A stretch of DNA of 59,775 nucleotides from MED-G116 sp038147495 (GCA_038147495.1 JAYQTT010000019.1:1-59775), one strand, 5' to 3'; positions 9,272 through 18,438 are shown, counted from the first letter of the stretch. Numbers and translations are program-made. Notes: generated by a model from the sequence alone, not told the origin.

Positions 9272-11208
9272 ATGAGTGAGAGCATTTTGAGCCATCGGCA
9301 GAATTGGCAAAGAACGCACATATCGATAATGACGGCTATGAGGCCCTTTATGCCGAGTCACTGGCTGACCCGGATGCATTCTGGGCAGAGCAGGGGAAAC
9401 GGATCGACTGGATCAAGCCCTACAGCCAGATAAGCGATGTATCCTATGACGCCAAAGATTTGCATATCCGCTGGTATGCTGACGGCACCTTGAATGCATC
9501 GGCCAATTGCCTTGACCGGCATCTTGCGACACGGGGCGAGCAGACAGCAATCATCTGGGAAGGTGATGACCCTCTAGTGACCACAAACACATCACCTATA
9601 AAAGAACTGCATGAAGAGGTCTGCAAATTTTCCAATGTGCTGAAGGCAAATGGTGCCAAGAAGGGTGACCGTATCACCATTTATATGCCGATGATCCCTG
9701 AAGCGACTGTCGCCATGCTGGCATGTACCCGTATCGGTGCCGTGCATTCGGTGGTGTTCGGCGGCTTTTCACCGGACGCGCTGGCGGGTCGGATTCAGGA
9801 TTAATGAATCGACCATGATCATCACTGCCGATGAAGGCGTCAGGGGCGGCAAGGCGGTGCCACTGAAACAGAATACCGATGCAGCACTCGCCAATTGTCC
9901 AGATTGCACAAAGGCGATTGTCGTCCGGCGGACCGGTGCCGCCATCGATTGGGTGGACGGACGCGACGTCTGGTATCACGAGGCAATGGCAACTGCGTCC
10001 GCTGATTGTCCACCTGAAGAAATGAACGCCGAAGACCCGATGTTCATCCTCTATACCTCTGGATCAACCGGAAAACCGAAAGGCGTTTTGCACACCACAG
10101 GCGGCTATATGGTCTATGCGTCAATGACACATAAATATGTCTTTGATTACCATGATGGCGATATCTACTGGTGTACCGCCGATGTCGGCTGGATCACCGG
10201 CCACAGCTATATCGTCTATGGCCCGCTGGCGAATGGCGCGATTTCGGTGATGTTTGGTGTGCCCACCTATCCCGATTCCTCGCGCTTCTGGCGGGTTGTG
10301 GAAAAGCACAAGATCAATATCTTCTACACGGCGCCAACGGCGATCCGGGCGTTGATGCGCGAGGGCGCGGACCGGTAAAAGTCTGTGACCGGTCATCGCT
10401 GCGATTGCTTGGTACGGTTGGCGAGCCAATCAACCCGGAAGCGTGGATGTGGTATCATGACGTGGTTGGCGATGCGCGATGCCCGATTGTTGATACATGG
10501 TGGCAGACTGAAACCGGCGGCATTCTGATTACACCGCTACCCGGCGCCACCGCAACGAAACCGGGTTCGGCAACGCGACCGTTCTTCGGCGTAAAGCCGG
10601 TGATTGTCGATGGTGAAAATAACGAGCTTGATGGCGCCACCGAGGGTAATCTGTGCCTGCAGCATTCATGGCCGGGGCAAATGCGCACCGTCTATGGCGA
10701 TCATCAGCGCTTTATCGACACCTATTTCACAACATTTCCGGGTCGGTATTTTACCGGAGACGGTGCCCGCCGCGATGAGGACGGCTATTACTGGATTACC
10801 GGACGCGTTGACGATGTGCTGAATGTATCCGGTCACAGGATGGGAACCGCGGAAATCGAATCAGCACTTGTTGCCCACCCGCAGGTGGCCGAGTCCGCCG
10901 TTGTCGGTTATCCGCATGATATCAAGGGGCAGGGCATCTATGCCTATGTGACGCTGGTTGAAGGCGTCGAGGCAACAGATGAGCTTGCCGCAGAGCTACG
11001 CCAATGGACACGCAAGGAAATTGGCCCCATCGCCACACCCGATCTGCTGCAATGGGCACCGCAATTGCCAAAGACGCGGTCCGGCAAAATTATGCGGCGG
11101 ATCCTGCGCAAGATTGCGGCAAATGAATATGACCAGCTTGGTGATACATCGACTCTGCAAGACCCGGCAGTGGTCGATCATCTGGTGGAGAACCGGCAAA
11201 ATCGCTGA
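9272..11208 (+). CDS. acs: Acetyl-CoA synthetase (three frameshifts)
   Basis: Activates acetate to acetyl-CoA through acetyl-AMP. The start ATG has a strong GGAGGAG seven bases upstream. The N-terminal ACS domain reads through DPDAFWAEQGKRIDWIKP; the AMP-binding P-loop YTSGSTGKPKG lies at about 10053-10085; WWQTETGG and the acetylatable lysine in TRSGKIMRRILRK follow at the C-terminus. One-base breaks near 9297, 9801 and 10365 split it into open pieces whose ends join into one ~645-residue protein, the family's normal length. The gene faces a LuxR-type regulator, an arrangement that suggests acetate-responsive control. Confidence 0.93.
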
Positions 11209-11238
11209 TCACATGTGACGCGCTAATCACGTATGACG

Positions 11239-11275
11239 GCTTGCGCCTCGGGCAAAGGGTCTTTGGGGCGTAAGC
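11239..11275. terminator. Hairpin between convergent acs and the LuxR-type gene
   Basis: GCTTGCGCC (11239-11247) can pair with GGCGTAAGC (11267-11275), nine pairs including one G-U, loop about 19 bases. It sits exactly between two gene ends, so a termination or end-processing role is likely. There is no T-tract on either side, so it is not a classical intrinsic terminator. Confidence 0.35.
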
Positions 11276-11278
11276 TGT

Positions 11279-11890
11279 TCATCCGATCCCAAGAGCAATC
11301 GCCCGGCAAACGGCATGGGTGCGGTTCTTTGCACCCAGCTTTGAGCGCAGACCCTTTAAATGGTGTTTGACAGTGACTTCACTAAGGCTCAGATGCTGTG
11401 CGATCTCGCGATTGCTTTTGCCGGACAGCAAGCCGTCAAGGACCTCTCGTTCACGTTTGGTAAGCTGGTTGGCATTATCCGGTGTGTGGTTATCTGCGGT
11501 CAGGCCTGCGGGCACAAATATCTCTCCGGCAATGATCAACCTGATTGCCCCGAGCAGCGCCTCAGCACTCATTGAGTAAGGCAGATAACCCGCCGCACCG
11601 GCGAGCAGGAAGTCATTGATCAGACGGCTGTTCGCTGATGCACCCATTACCGCGACAGGCACCCGGTCGGCAGTGGCTTTTCGCATTTCGCGAAACCCAT
11701 GAACACCATCCATATCCGGCATCTCCAGATCAAGCCCGATAAGATCCAGTCGTTTGAAGTCGGGGGCGAGTTGAAGACAATCGGCAAATGACCCTGCCGT
11801 CATCACATTGAGCCCGGACCCCTCACCGGAGAGATGATTCTGGGCAAAGTCCCGGCTGAGACTGTTTGCATATCCAAGCAAGATATTCAT
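11279..11890 (-). CDS. LuxR/NarL-family DNA-binding response regulator with atypical receiver
   Basis: N-terminal receiver-like domain (1-115) and C-terminal LuxR-type helix-turn-helix (LTKREREVLDGLLSGKSN then TVKHHLKGLRSKL). Counting from ATG 11890, the phospho-acceptor Asp is kept (D54 in LDLEMPD), but the N-terminal acidic pair is absent (ILLGYAN) and the conserved lysine is Tyr (Y105 in GYLPYSM). Such receivers often act without phosphorylation. A longer frame to 11935 exists; 11890 matches the fold better. Converging with acs suggests that it may control acetate metabolism, as related regulators do. No sensor kinase is nearby. Confidence 0.85.
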   Translation of the reverse strand: MNILLGYANSLSRDFAQNHLSGEGSGLNVMTAGSFADCLQLAPDFKRLDLIGLDLEMPDMDGVHGFREMRKATADRVPVAVMGASANSRLINDFLLAGAAGYLPYSMSAEALLGAIRLIIAGEIFVPAGLTADNHTPDNANQLTKREREVLDGLLSGKSNREIAQHLSLSEVTVKHHLKGLRSKLGAKNRTHAVCRAIALGIG

Positions 11891-12009
11891 AGCTGATCTG
11901 TTCCACCCCCGCGATCCTGTCGAGCGAAAATTCACACACTCAATTTCAGTGTGATTTTACTCAAACAACTCAGAAAACATAGGCAGAAAAAGAGACTCAA
12001 ATATCTGAT

Positions 12010-12032
12010 ATACAATCAAAAATTGTATTTTT
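12010..12032 (+). terminator. AT-rich hairpin with T-tract after the beta-barrel gene
   Basis: ATACAAT (12010-12016) pairs perfectly with ATTGTAT (12022-12028), loop CAAAA, followed on the plus strand by TTTTA. It overlaps the stop codon of the minus-strand barrel gene. The T-tract serves plus-strand transcription, but the hairpin lies directly at the minus-strand gene's end and may act both ways. Confidence 0.4.
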
Positions 12033-13416
12033 ATGATGTGCTTAACCGGTCGTATAATTTTTGAAAATGAAATCTGATAAATATGGAATTCACTGTTTTA
12101 GGATACAGTGGATCAGCGGTTGAAAATTTATTTAGATCAAAGGAAATTTCTATCTTTGGGTGAAATGAGCCATTCCCTGAAAGAAAAAGGCTTGCCCCAA
12201 AATTCCGACCTTTTGTGACATGCAAATTCGCCAGATGCGGAAGCGGTGCAGCGTATGACTCCCGCGTCAGCGAAACGCGGATTTTCGCGTCCATCTTCAA
12301 ATCACCTGCTGCCAGCTCGCTGTCGGAGAGCGGCACCCACAGACTGCCCGACCATTGGTCCAGAACGCTGTCCGGGGCAAAAGGCCCTTGATCACGCCGA
12401 ATCCAATTTCGGGCGAACGCGACATTCGTCTGCAGCCCACCCGCCATATCAAAGAGATGGCCAAGACGGATGCGCCGTCGTCGCATATTGGCATTGTTGT
12501 TCGCACCATATGCCGTCAGAATCTGGCCGTGCACTTGCTGGTTCCAACGCGGCCGGTAGATCAAACCGGTTTCTGCGATGACATGCGACTGGCCCTGCTC
12601 CCTTATCGTGCTGTGCTGCTTTGAGAAGGCGCTGCCAACCTGCAGGCGCCAATCGGCGGCCAGTCGATGGCGTATCGGGCGGCGCATGTCAAAGCCAAAC
12701 CGCACACCCGTCCCTCTGGCTTTGGCGTCTGTCGATATGTGTCGATGAAGTTGTAACGACAATTGAGTGAAAAAATCCTTGCCGATTGATTTGTGGCTGA
12801 TCACAGCAAGATCGAGCCAAATCTGTGAAGTTGTTTTTTTGCGGGATCTCAGTGGCAAGCGCCTTTCAGGAGCGCAAATTCCCGGCAAAATGCGACACAG
12901 GCTGTCTATGACCGAACCCGGCTCGGCAGCGACAAAATTGGATTTGGACGCATTGCCGCTGACATCGCGGTGCCTGACGGTTGCACCGCCAGCCAGTTGC
13001 CGTACCCAACCGCCAAAACATACATCTACCATGTCTCGGCCAATATCTTTATGAAACGGTAAAACACTGTGTCGCCGAATAAAGAGAATGTGATCTCGTA
13101 CCCAGTCACAGCGATTGATGTGAATGGCGGCCTTCACAATTGCCAGATGCAAATCAACAGATTGCGGATGAAGCGCAAGCCCCGCAAAGCCCAACTGCAT
13201 GACTTCCCGATGCCGGCCATGGCGGGCAAGCACCTGCAGTCGGTCGAGAAACCAGAGGATTGACTGATCTGCCGAATAATCTACCAGCGGAACTGGTTTA
13301 GTGTGAGCGACAGGACCACCATGCACAGGCGTGATTGGAGCACTGTAAAATCCAATCGTCACGATCAGTGCGATGATCAATTGTCTCACAGGCATGCCGT
13401 GTAGACTTACGATCAA
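12031..13416 (-). CDS. Outer-membrane beta-barrel protein with helical N-terminal domain (Slam/DUF560-like)
   Basis: Signal peptide over the first 30 residues (MPVRQLIIALIVTIGF...), then a helical, TPR-like region (about 45-120: FLDRLQVLARHGRHREVMQL) and from about residue 190 alternating short strands rich in aromatic and polar residues, as in a transmembrane barrel. This layout and the roughly 460 aa length resemble surface lipoprotein assembly modifiers, but the match is by pattern only. Two N-terminal cysteine pairs are unusual. TTG 13416 has AAAGG seven bases upstream; ATG 13395 is an alternative. No lipoprotein partner is adjacent. The 3' end and downstream spacer are more AT-rich than the neighbours. 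Confidence 0.6.
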   Translation of the reverse strand: MIVSLHGMPVRQLIIALIVTIGFYSAPITPVHGGPVAHTKPVPLVDYSADQSILWFLDRLQVLARHGRHREVMQLGFAGLALHPQSVDLHLAIVKAAIHINRCDWVRDHILFIRRHSVLPFHKDIGRDMVDVCFGGWVRQLAGGATVRHRDVSGNASKSNFVAAEPGSVIDSLCRILPGICAPERRLPLRSRKKTTSQIWLDLAVISHKSIGKDFFTQLSLQLHRHISTDAKARGTGVRFGFDMRRPIRHRLAADWRLQVGSAFSKQHSTIREQGQSHVIAETGLIYRPRWNQQVHGQILTAYGANNNANMRRRRIRLGHLFDMAGGLQTNVAFARNWIRRDQGPFAPDSVLDQWSGSLWVPLSDSELAAGDLKMDAKIRVSLTRESYAAPLPHLANLHVTKGRNFGASLFLSGNGSFHPKIEISFDLNKFSTADPLYPKTVNSIFIRFHFQKLYDRLSTS

Positions 13417-13420
13417 TATT

Positions 13421-13447
13421 TAACCTTTCGCAGTAGCCGAAAGGTTA
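13421..13447. promoter_or_regulatory. Perfect 10-bp inverted repeat over the barrel gene's ribosome-binding site
   Basis: TAACCTTTCG (13421-13430), seven-base spacer, CGAAAGGTTA (13438-13447). On the minus strand the second arm contains AAAGG, the only Shine-Dalgarno-like sequence before the TTG start at 13416. It could be a dimeric regulator's operator or an RNA hairpin hiding the ribosome-binding site. A partial third copy, TTAAACCTTT, begins near 13456. Confidence 0.55.
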
Positions 13448-13534
13448 TGTTGGCAATTAAACCTTTGTACCAAGCATGACATCGCCCGATGGGGATATTG
13501 TCAGATGATCAGCTGTTTGCTGCCCGGCGCGGAG

Positions 13535-14242
13535 CTAGCCAAGTAACCGCCGCAGCTTTTCGAGCATGAATTCATGTGGCTCGTTAAATACAATGGTTCC
13601 GGCAAAATTCCCGTCAGGGCGGTACAGATACAGGGCCGCAGAATGATCATAGGTGACATCGCCATCATCATTCACCACCCTTTGGGCAAAAGCACCAAAC
13701 GCTTTACGTGCATCTGCCAGAGAGTCAGCGTCACCAGTGAGCCCGGTCACGCGCATATCAAAGAGGCTGAGGTAATTTGCCAGCTGTTCCGGTGTATCAC
13801 GTTCAAAATCCACCGTGATAAACAGAATCTCAAGGCGGTCCGTATCCACTCCATCGGTTGCCAGCTCATCAAGCGCATTGGCCAATGACATCAACGTCGT
13901 TGGACAGACATCCGGGCAATAGGTAAAGCCGAAAAACAGCGCAATCGGCTTTCCGGCAAAATCGTCATTGCGGCGCGGTGTGCCGGTCTGGTCGGTCAAG
14001 GTAAATGGGCTGTCGGTGAAATTGGGAAGTCCAGCGGACATGGTCCGAGCTTTATCCTCGGCCACAAGGAAAACCGCCGCCGCAAGTGCAGTAAAGACCA
14101 CAACCGCCAGCGCGGGTAATGTGTAACGCGGCCACCGGCGCCTGCCATTGCGTGCTTCTGGCTTTGCGCTTTCGGGCTTTCGGCTTTCGGGTTGTTCTTC
14201 CATCATATGTGCTGATGTACTCTGCAACATTGCAACGGGCAA
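13535..14242 (-). CDS. SCO1/SenC family copper chaperone, membrane-anchored
   Basis: Delivers copper to the CuA centre of cytochrome c oxidase or acts as a periplasmic thiol reductase. One membrane anchor (about residues 40-62) places the thioredoxin-fold domain in the periplasm. Copper ligands are all present: C109 and C113 in TYCPDVCPT and H200 in TYDHSAALY. The Pro/Glu/Lys-rich N-terminal 35 residues are variable; ATG at 14206 is a possible later start. No oxidase gene is nearby. Frame is clean. Confidence 0.93.
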   Translation of the reverse strand: MPVAMLQSTSAHMMEEQPESRKPESAKPEARNGRRRWPRYTLPALAVVVFTALAAAVFLVAEDKARTMSAGLPNFTDSPFTLTDQTGTPRRNDDFAGKPIALFFGFTYCPDVCPTTLMSLANALDELATDGVDTDRLEILFITVDFERDTPEQLANYLSLFDMRVTGLTGDADSLADARKAFGAFAQRVVNDDGDVTYDHSAALYLYRPDGNFAGTIVFNEPHEFMLEKLRRLLG

Positions 14243-14383
14243 ATGAATTCAATATGGCATGCCCAACAATTCACACATGAAGGAACACATTAGAAGACAC
14301 ACACGGGATTGTATCTTTGCTATTGATGCATGTATTGTTCCGTACGAAAACCATCCAACAGACATCACGGATTTGCACTTTCA

Positions 14384-14671
14384 ATGACCGCTGTAATCAT
14401 ATTGATTGACCAGATTGCCAATATCTATATCTGGACCTTGCTGGCCTACATTATTGTTGGCTGGCTGATCGCCTTCCGAATTGTGAACCCTTGGCAGCCT
14501 GCTGTTCGCATGATCATTTCAATTCTGGGTCGGTTGCATGAACCAATTCTCTCGCGGATTCGTCAATTTCTGCCGGATCTGGGCTCCATTGATGTAAGTC
14601 CGATTGTCGCCTTTCTGGCGGTACAATTCCTTCGCAACCTTCTGTTAAGCTGGCTTGCAAGCGGCTATTAG
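14384..14671 (+). CDS. YggT family inner-membrane protein
   Basis: A 95-residue protein with two hydrophobic segments (IYIWTLLAYIIVGWLIAF and FLAVQFLRNLLLSWLA) separated by the family's conserved loop with NPWQPAV and LHEPILSRIRQFLP. YggT proteins are small membrane proteins linked to cell-envelope or osmotic functions and often sit beside folD or rRNA-pseudouridine genes in alphaproteobacteria. The frame is open from 14330, but ATG 14384 matches the family. It is followed by folD in the same direction. Exact function is unknown. Confidence 0.85.
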   Translation: MTAVIILIDQIANIYIWTLLAYIIVGWLIAFRIVNPWQPAVRMIISILGRLHEPILSRIRQFLPDLGSIDVSPIVAFLAVQFLRNLLLSWLASGY

Positions 14672-14787
14672 AGTGCAAACACCAACAGATGTCGCCTGCA
14701 AGAAACTTACAGGCGTATGACAAAAATCCAAAAGCGTCCGGCATCAAGAATATATCAGGCTGGCACAAAAAGACGGGGGATCCTGAC

Positions 14788-15684
14788 ATGGCTGATGCAA
14801 CCGTGATTGACGGCAAAGCATTTTCAGAAACATTGGTGCAGCAGATTGCACAGGAAGCACAAAAAATCGCCGATGCAATCGGGCGGCCTCCGGCGCTTGC
14901 GGTTGTGCTTGTTGGCGAGGATCCGGCGAGTGCCGTTTATGTTCGCAACAAAATTGAACGCACCACCAAAGCTGGCATGCGGTCAATTGAACACCGGCTA
15001 CCCGCCACCACGGATCAGGAAACCCTGCTGGCTCTGATCGCGGAAATGAATGCGGATGACGAAATTGACGGAATCCTTGTCCAATTGCCCCTGCCTGACC
15101 AGATCGATGAAGATTCGGTGATCAATGCCATCGCACCGGAAAAGGACGTCGACGGATTTCATGTGGTCAATGCCGGATTGCTGGCCACCGGCCAGGAATC
15201 TTTGGTGCCATGCACACCCTATGGCTGCTTGTTGCTTTTGAGGGATCACCTCGGCTCGCTTTCTGGCCTGAACGCCGTTGTTGTCGGGCGATCCAACATT
15301 GTCGGTAAACCGATGGCACAATTGCTTCTTCGCGAGAGCTGTACGGTCACGATTGCCCATTCGCGTACCAAAGATTTACCCGAAGTCTGCGCCCGTGCCG
15401 ATATTCTGGTGGCCGCGGTCGGTCGTCCGGAAATGATCACCGGCGATTATGTCAAACCGGGCGCAACAGTTATCGATGTGGGCATCAACCGGGTCGCCGC
15501 ACCGGAACGCGGTGAAGGAAAATTCCGCCTCACCGGTGATGTTGATTACACCTCGGCCGCTGAAAAAGCAGGCGCAATCACCCCGGTGCCCGGCGGTGTC
15601 GGCCCAATGACGATTGCCTGTCTGCTTCGCAACACTGCTGTCGCGGCGGCAAGACGCTTTGGTGTTTCTATCGGCGACATATAG
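14788..15684 (+). CDS. folD: Methylenetetrahydrofolate dehydrogenase/cyclohydrolase
   Basis: Bifunctional enzyme interconverting methylene- and formyl-tetrahydrofolate with NADP+. ATG 14788 is preceded by GGGGGA eight bases upstream, which decides it against the longer open frame from 14689. Family signatures: VDGFHVVN, the Rossmann GRSNIVGKPMAQLLL, and the C-terminal PVPGGVGPMTIACLL. Length 298 aa is standard and the frame is clean. Likely co-transcribed with yggT, 116 bases upstream. Confidence 0.95.
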   Translation: MADATVIDGKAFSETLVQQIAQEAQKIADAIGRPPALAVVLVGEDPASAVYVRNKIERTTKAGMRSIEHRLPATTDQETLLALIAEMNADDEIDGILVQLPLPDQIDEDSVINAIAPEKDVDGFHVVNAGLLATGQESLVPCTPYGCLLLLRDHLGSLSGLNAVVVGRSNIVGKPMAQLLLRESCTVTIAHSRTKDLPEVCARADILVAAVGRPEMITGDYVKPGATVIDVGINRVAAPERGEGKFRLTGDVDYTSAAEKAGAITPVPGGVGPMTIACLLRNTAVAAARRFGVSIGDI

Positions 15685-15749
15685 TTTTTTCGGACATGTG
15701 TCCCTATCTACACATCTAATGACAGCAACGGGACAAGGGCCGGGCAAAT

Positions 15750-15953
15750 ATGAATTATGAGCAGGTTATTCTGTGGGCGGCTTTGCTGACCGTTGCCGGC
15801 ATATTGGGCTGGGGCGTGCTGACGATGGCACGCGGCGGCGAATATAACGTCAAAAACTCAAACCGGATTATGCGTTACCGGATCATTTTTCAGGCAATTG
15901 CCCTTGTGGTCATACTCGTGCTGATGTGGCTACGGCGGAGCGGCGGCGCATAA
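15750..15953 (+). CDS. Twin transmembrane small protein (HIG1-like)
   Basis: 67 residues with two membrane helices (about 5-27 and 43-61) joined by a basic loop (NVKNSNRIMRYR). Alphaproteobacteria commonly carry this protein directly before the cobalamin adenosyltransferase and etfBA genes, exactly as here. The family resembles HIG1-domain proteins associated with respiratory complexes, but a role for this copy is not established. Confidence 0.8.
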   Translation: MNYEQVILWAALLTVAGILGWGVLTMARGGEYNVKNSNRIMRYRIIFQAIALVVILVLMWLRRSGGA

Positions 15954-16013
15954 TCGCCAGCCTTCAGGCTGAAAAATCATGAATTATCGAAAAGAGCTGG
16001 ACACAGAAAACAG

Positions 16014-16589
16014 ATGGTAAAGCTGAATAAAATTTACACACGAACGGGTGATGCTGGCGAAACCAGCCTGGTCAACGGCATGCGGGTATCAAAGCACGCG
16101 CGCCGTCCATCTGCCTTTGGTGAAGTTGACGAGGTAAATTCAGTGATTGGTCTTGCCAGACTGTCTTGCACTGACGAGGCAGCCGCCTTTGCCGATGATA
16201 TGCTTGGCCGCATTCAAAATGATCTGTTTGACCTTGGAGCCGATCTGGCAACGCCGGAAAATGGCGAACCGGCACTGCGAATCACCGAAGAGCAGGTAAA
16301 ACGGCTGGAAAGCGAGATCGACACCATGAATGCCGATCTACAGCCATTGAATTCATTCATTCTACCGGGTGGGTCGCCTGCATCGGCATGGTTGCATCTT
16401 GCCCGGACAGTGGCGCGGCGGGCCGAGCGCCAGATGACGGAACTGGCAAGCGAAGAGGTGGTAAACGACGCCGCGATGCGCTACATCAACAGGCTGTCAG
16501 ATCACCTGTTTGTGCTTGCCAGAAAACTCAATGAAAATGGCAGAACAGACATTTTATGGCGTCCCGGAGAAAATTCTGGCCAGAAATGA
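16014..16589 (+). CDS. pduO: Cob(I)alamin adenosyltransferase, PduO type
   Basis: Transfers adenosyl from ATP to cob(I)alamin to make coenzyme B12. The N-terminal nucleotide loop KIYTRTGDAGETSL and the FGEVDEVNS motif are the PduO signatures; FILPGGSPASAWLHLARTVARRAER near the C-terminus supplies the helix with the conserved Arg residues. 191 aa is the usual length. It lies 60 bases after the twin-TM gene and 91 before etfB, suggesting one transcription unit. In similar genomes the product serves methylmalonyl-CoA mutase; that gene is not in the window. Confidence 0.93.
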   Translation: MVKLNKIYTRTGDAGETSLVNGMRVSKHARRPSAFGEVDEVNSVIGLARLSCTDEAAAFADDMLGRIQNDLFDLGADLATPENGEPALRITEEQVKRLESEIDTMNADLQPLNSFILPGGSPASAWLHLARTVARRAERQMTELASEEVVNDAAMRYINRLSDHLFVLARKLNENGRTDILWRPGENSGQK

Positions 16590-16680
16590 ACAATTTTTTG
16601 CTGGTTGAGGGGCTAAATCTAACCATTGGCGTATTCCATTGGAAGACAGACTTGAATAGTCATCTTGGAGGACTGAAAAT

Positions 16681-17430
16681 ATGAAGGTGCTTGTACCAGT
16701 CAAGCGGGTCATTGATTACAACGTGAAAGTCAGGGTCAAAGCCGACAATTCCGGCGTTGAGCTTGCAAACGTCAAAATGGCAATGAACCCATTTGATGAA
16801 ATTGCTGTTGAACAGGCGCTTCGCCTGAAAGAGGCGGGCGGTGCTGATGAGGTTGTTGTCGTATCGATCGGCCCGTCACAGAATCAGGAGACAATCCGCA
16901 CGGCTCTGGCCATGGGCGCCGATCGCGGCATCCATGTTGAAGCCTCGCACGACATTGAGCCACTGGCCGTTGCCAAATTGCTGAAAGAAGTCGTCGCACG
17001 CGAAGAGCCGGGCATTGTCTTTGTTGGCAAGCAGGCGATTGATGATGACTGCAACCAAACTGGCCAGATGCTGGCCGCATTGCTTGGTTGGGCACAGGGC
17101 ACCTTTGTGTCCGGCATTGAAATCAGTGGTGACAAAGCCACCGTCATCCGCGAAGTTGATGGCGGGCTTGAGCATCTGCAGATCAGCCTTCCGGCAGTGG
17201 TCACAGTTGATTTGCGCTTGAATGAGCCACGTTATGCGTCTTTGCCGAACATCATGAAGGCGAAGAAGAAGCCGCTTGATTCGATAAGTGTTGAAGAACT
17301 TGGCATTGATGTTGCGCCGCGCCTGACGATCGTATCGGTCGAAGAGCCTGCCGCACGTGCCGCCGGTATCAAAGTGGCAGATGTCAGCGAATTGGTCGAC
17401 AAACTCAAAAACGAAGCAAAGGTGATATAG
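16681..17430 (+). CDS. etfB: Electron transfer flavoprotein beta subunit
   Basis: AMP-binding subunit of the soluble ETF heterodimer, which takes electrons from acyl-CoA and other dehydrogenases and passes them to ETF:quinone oxidoreductase. MKVLVPVKRVIDYNVKVRVK at the start and the signature VDLRLNEPRYASLPNIMKAKKKP near residue 200 identify it. 249 aa, clean frame, GGAGG ribosome-binding site. Two bases separate its stop from etfA, so translation is probably coupled. Confidence 0.96.
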   Translation: MKVLVPVKRVIDYNVKVRVKADNSGVELANVKMAMNPFDEIAVEQALRLKEAGGADEVVVVSIGPSQNQETIRTALAMGADRGIHVEASHDIEPLAVAKLLKEVVAREEPGIVFVGKQAIDDDCNQTGQMLAALLGWAQGTFVSGIEISGDKATVIREVDGGLEHLQISLPAVVTVDLRLNEPRYASLPNIMKAKKKPLDSISVEELGIDVAPRLTIVSVEEPAARAAGIKVADVSELVDKLKNEAKVI

Positions 17431-17432
17431 CG

Positions 17433-18361
17433 ATGAGCATTCTTGTCCTTGCAGATCATGATAATGGCCAACTGGCCGGCGCGACACTGAACACTGTCGC
17501 AGCAGCAACTCAAATTGGCGGCGATATTCACGTGCTTGTTGCCGGTGACAGCAGTGGCGATGTGGCCAAGGCAGCTGCCGCAGTTGCAGGTGTAAGCAAA
17601 GTTCTGGTTGCCGCTGATGCCAGCATGAATCACGGCATTGCTGAAAATGTGGCGCCAGTGATTCAGGGTTTGGCGTCTGGCTATTCCCACCTTTTGGCGC
17701 CTGCAACAACAACCGGCAAGAACATCATGCCGCGCGTGGCCGCACTGCTCGATGTGATGCAGATTTCCGATATCATCTCGGTTGTGGATGCGAATACGTT
17801 CCAGCGCCCGATCTATGCCGGAAACGCGATTGCAACCGTAAAATCGGACGAAGCTGTTAAAATCATCACCGTCAGAAGCACAGCCTTTGAAGCGGTTGCT
17901 GCTGAAGGCGGAAGCGCTGCCATTGAGGATGTGGCTTCAGGTAATGACAGCGGCCTGTCGAGCTATGTGAAGTCAGAGCTTTCCAGCTCTGAGCGTCCAG
18001 AGCTGACATCTGCGCCAATCGTCATTTCCGGTGGCCGCGGCATGCAGGATGGCTCCAACTTTGCGATGCTGGAAAGGTCGCCGACAAGCTTGGTGCCGCT
18101 GTGGGTGCATCGCGCGCCGCTGTCGATGCCGGCTTTGTTCCAAACGACTATCAGGTTGGCCAGACCGGCAAGGTTGTGGCGCCCGATCTGTATGTTGCCG
18201 TTGGTATTTCCGGTGCCATTCAGCACCTTGCCGGCATGAAGGACAGCAAGGTCATTGTGGCGATCAACAAAGATGATGAGGCACCAATCTTCCAGGTGGC
18301 CGATTTTGGACTTGTTGCGGATTTGTTTGAAGCCGTGCCGGAGTTTGAGAAGGCTCTCTAA
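17433..18361 (+). CDS. etfA: Electron transfer flavoprotein alpha subunit (one frameshift)
   Basis: FAD-carrying partner of EtfB. The N-terminal half reads cleanly to SGGRGMQDGSNFAMLE; the conserved FAD-binding part GQTGKVVAPDLYVAVGISG and the end LVADLFEAVPEFEKAL are in another frame. A single missing A in the GAAAG run near 18073 restores KVADKLGAAVGASRA and a standard 309-residue protein. I read this as a base-calling error. Last gene of the operon, followed by a good terminator. Confidence 0.93.
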
Positions 18362-18390
18362 CAATCCGGTGATCAGGTAAATTTCATGAA

Positions 18391-18417
18391 AAGGGCGGCT
18401 CTTTGGCCGCCTTTTTT
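18391..18417 (+). terminator. Rho-independent terminator after etfA
   Basis: GGCGGC (18394-18399) pairs with GCCGCC (18406-18411) around a TCTTTG loop, extended by AAG/TTT-side pairs and followed by a run of six T. It lies 30 bases after the etfA stop and between convergent etfA and tlpA. Confidence 0.85.
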
Positions 18418-18438
18418 ATTGCCTTGATAAAGACAGGG

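Noticed and set aside
16876..17712. 278-codon open frame antisense to etfB/etfA
   Set aside because: Lies opposite clearly conserved genes; composition (Gln/His/Arg-rich) is what the complement of this coding sequence gives, and no family is recognised.
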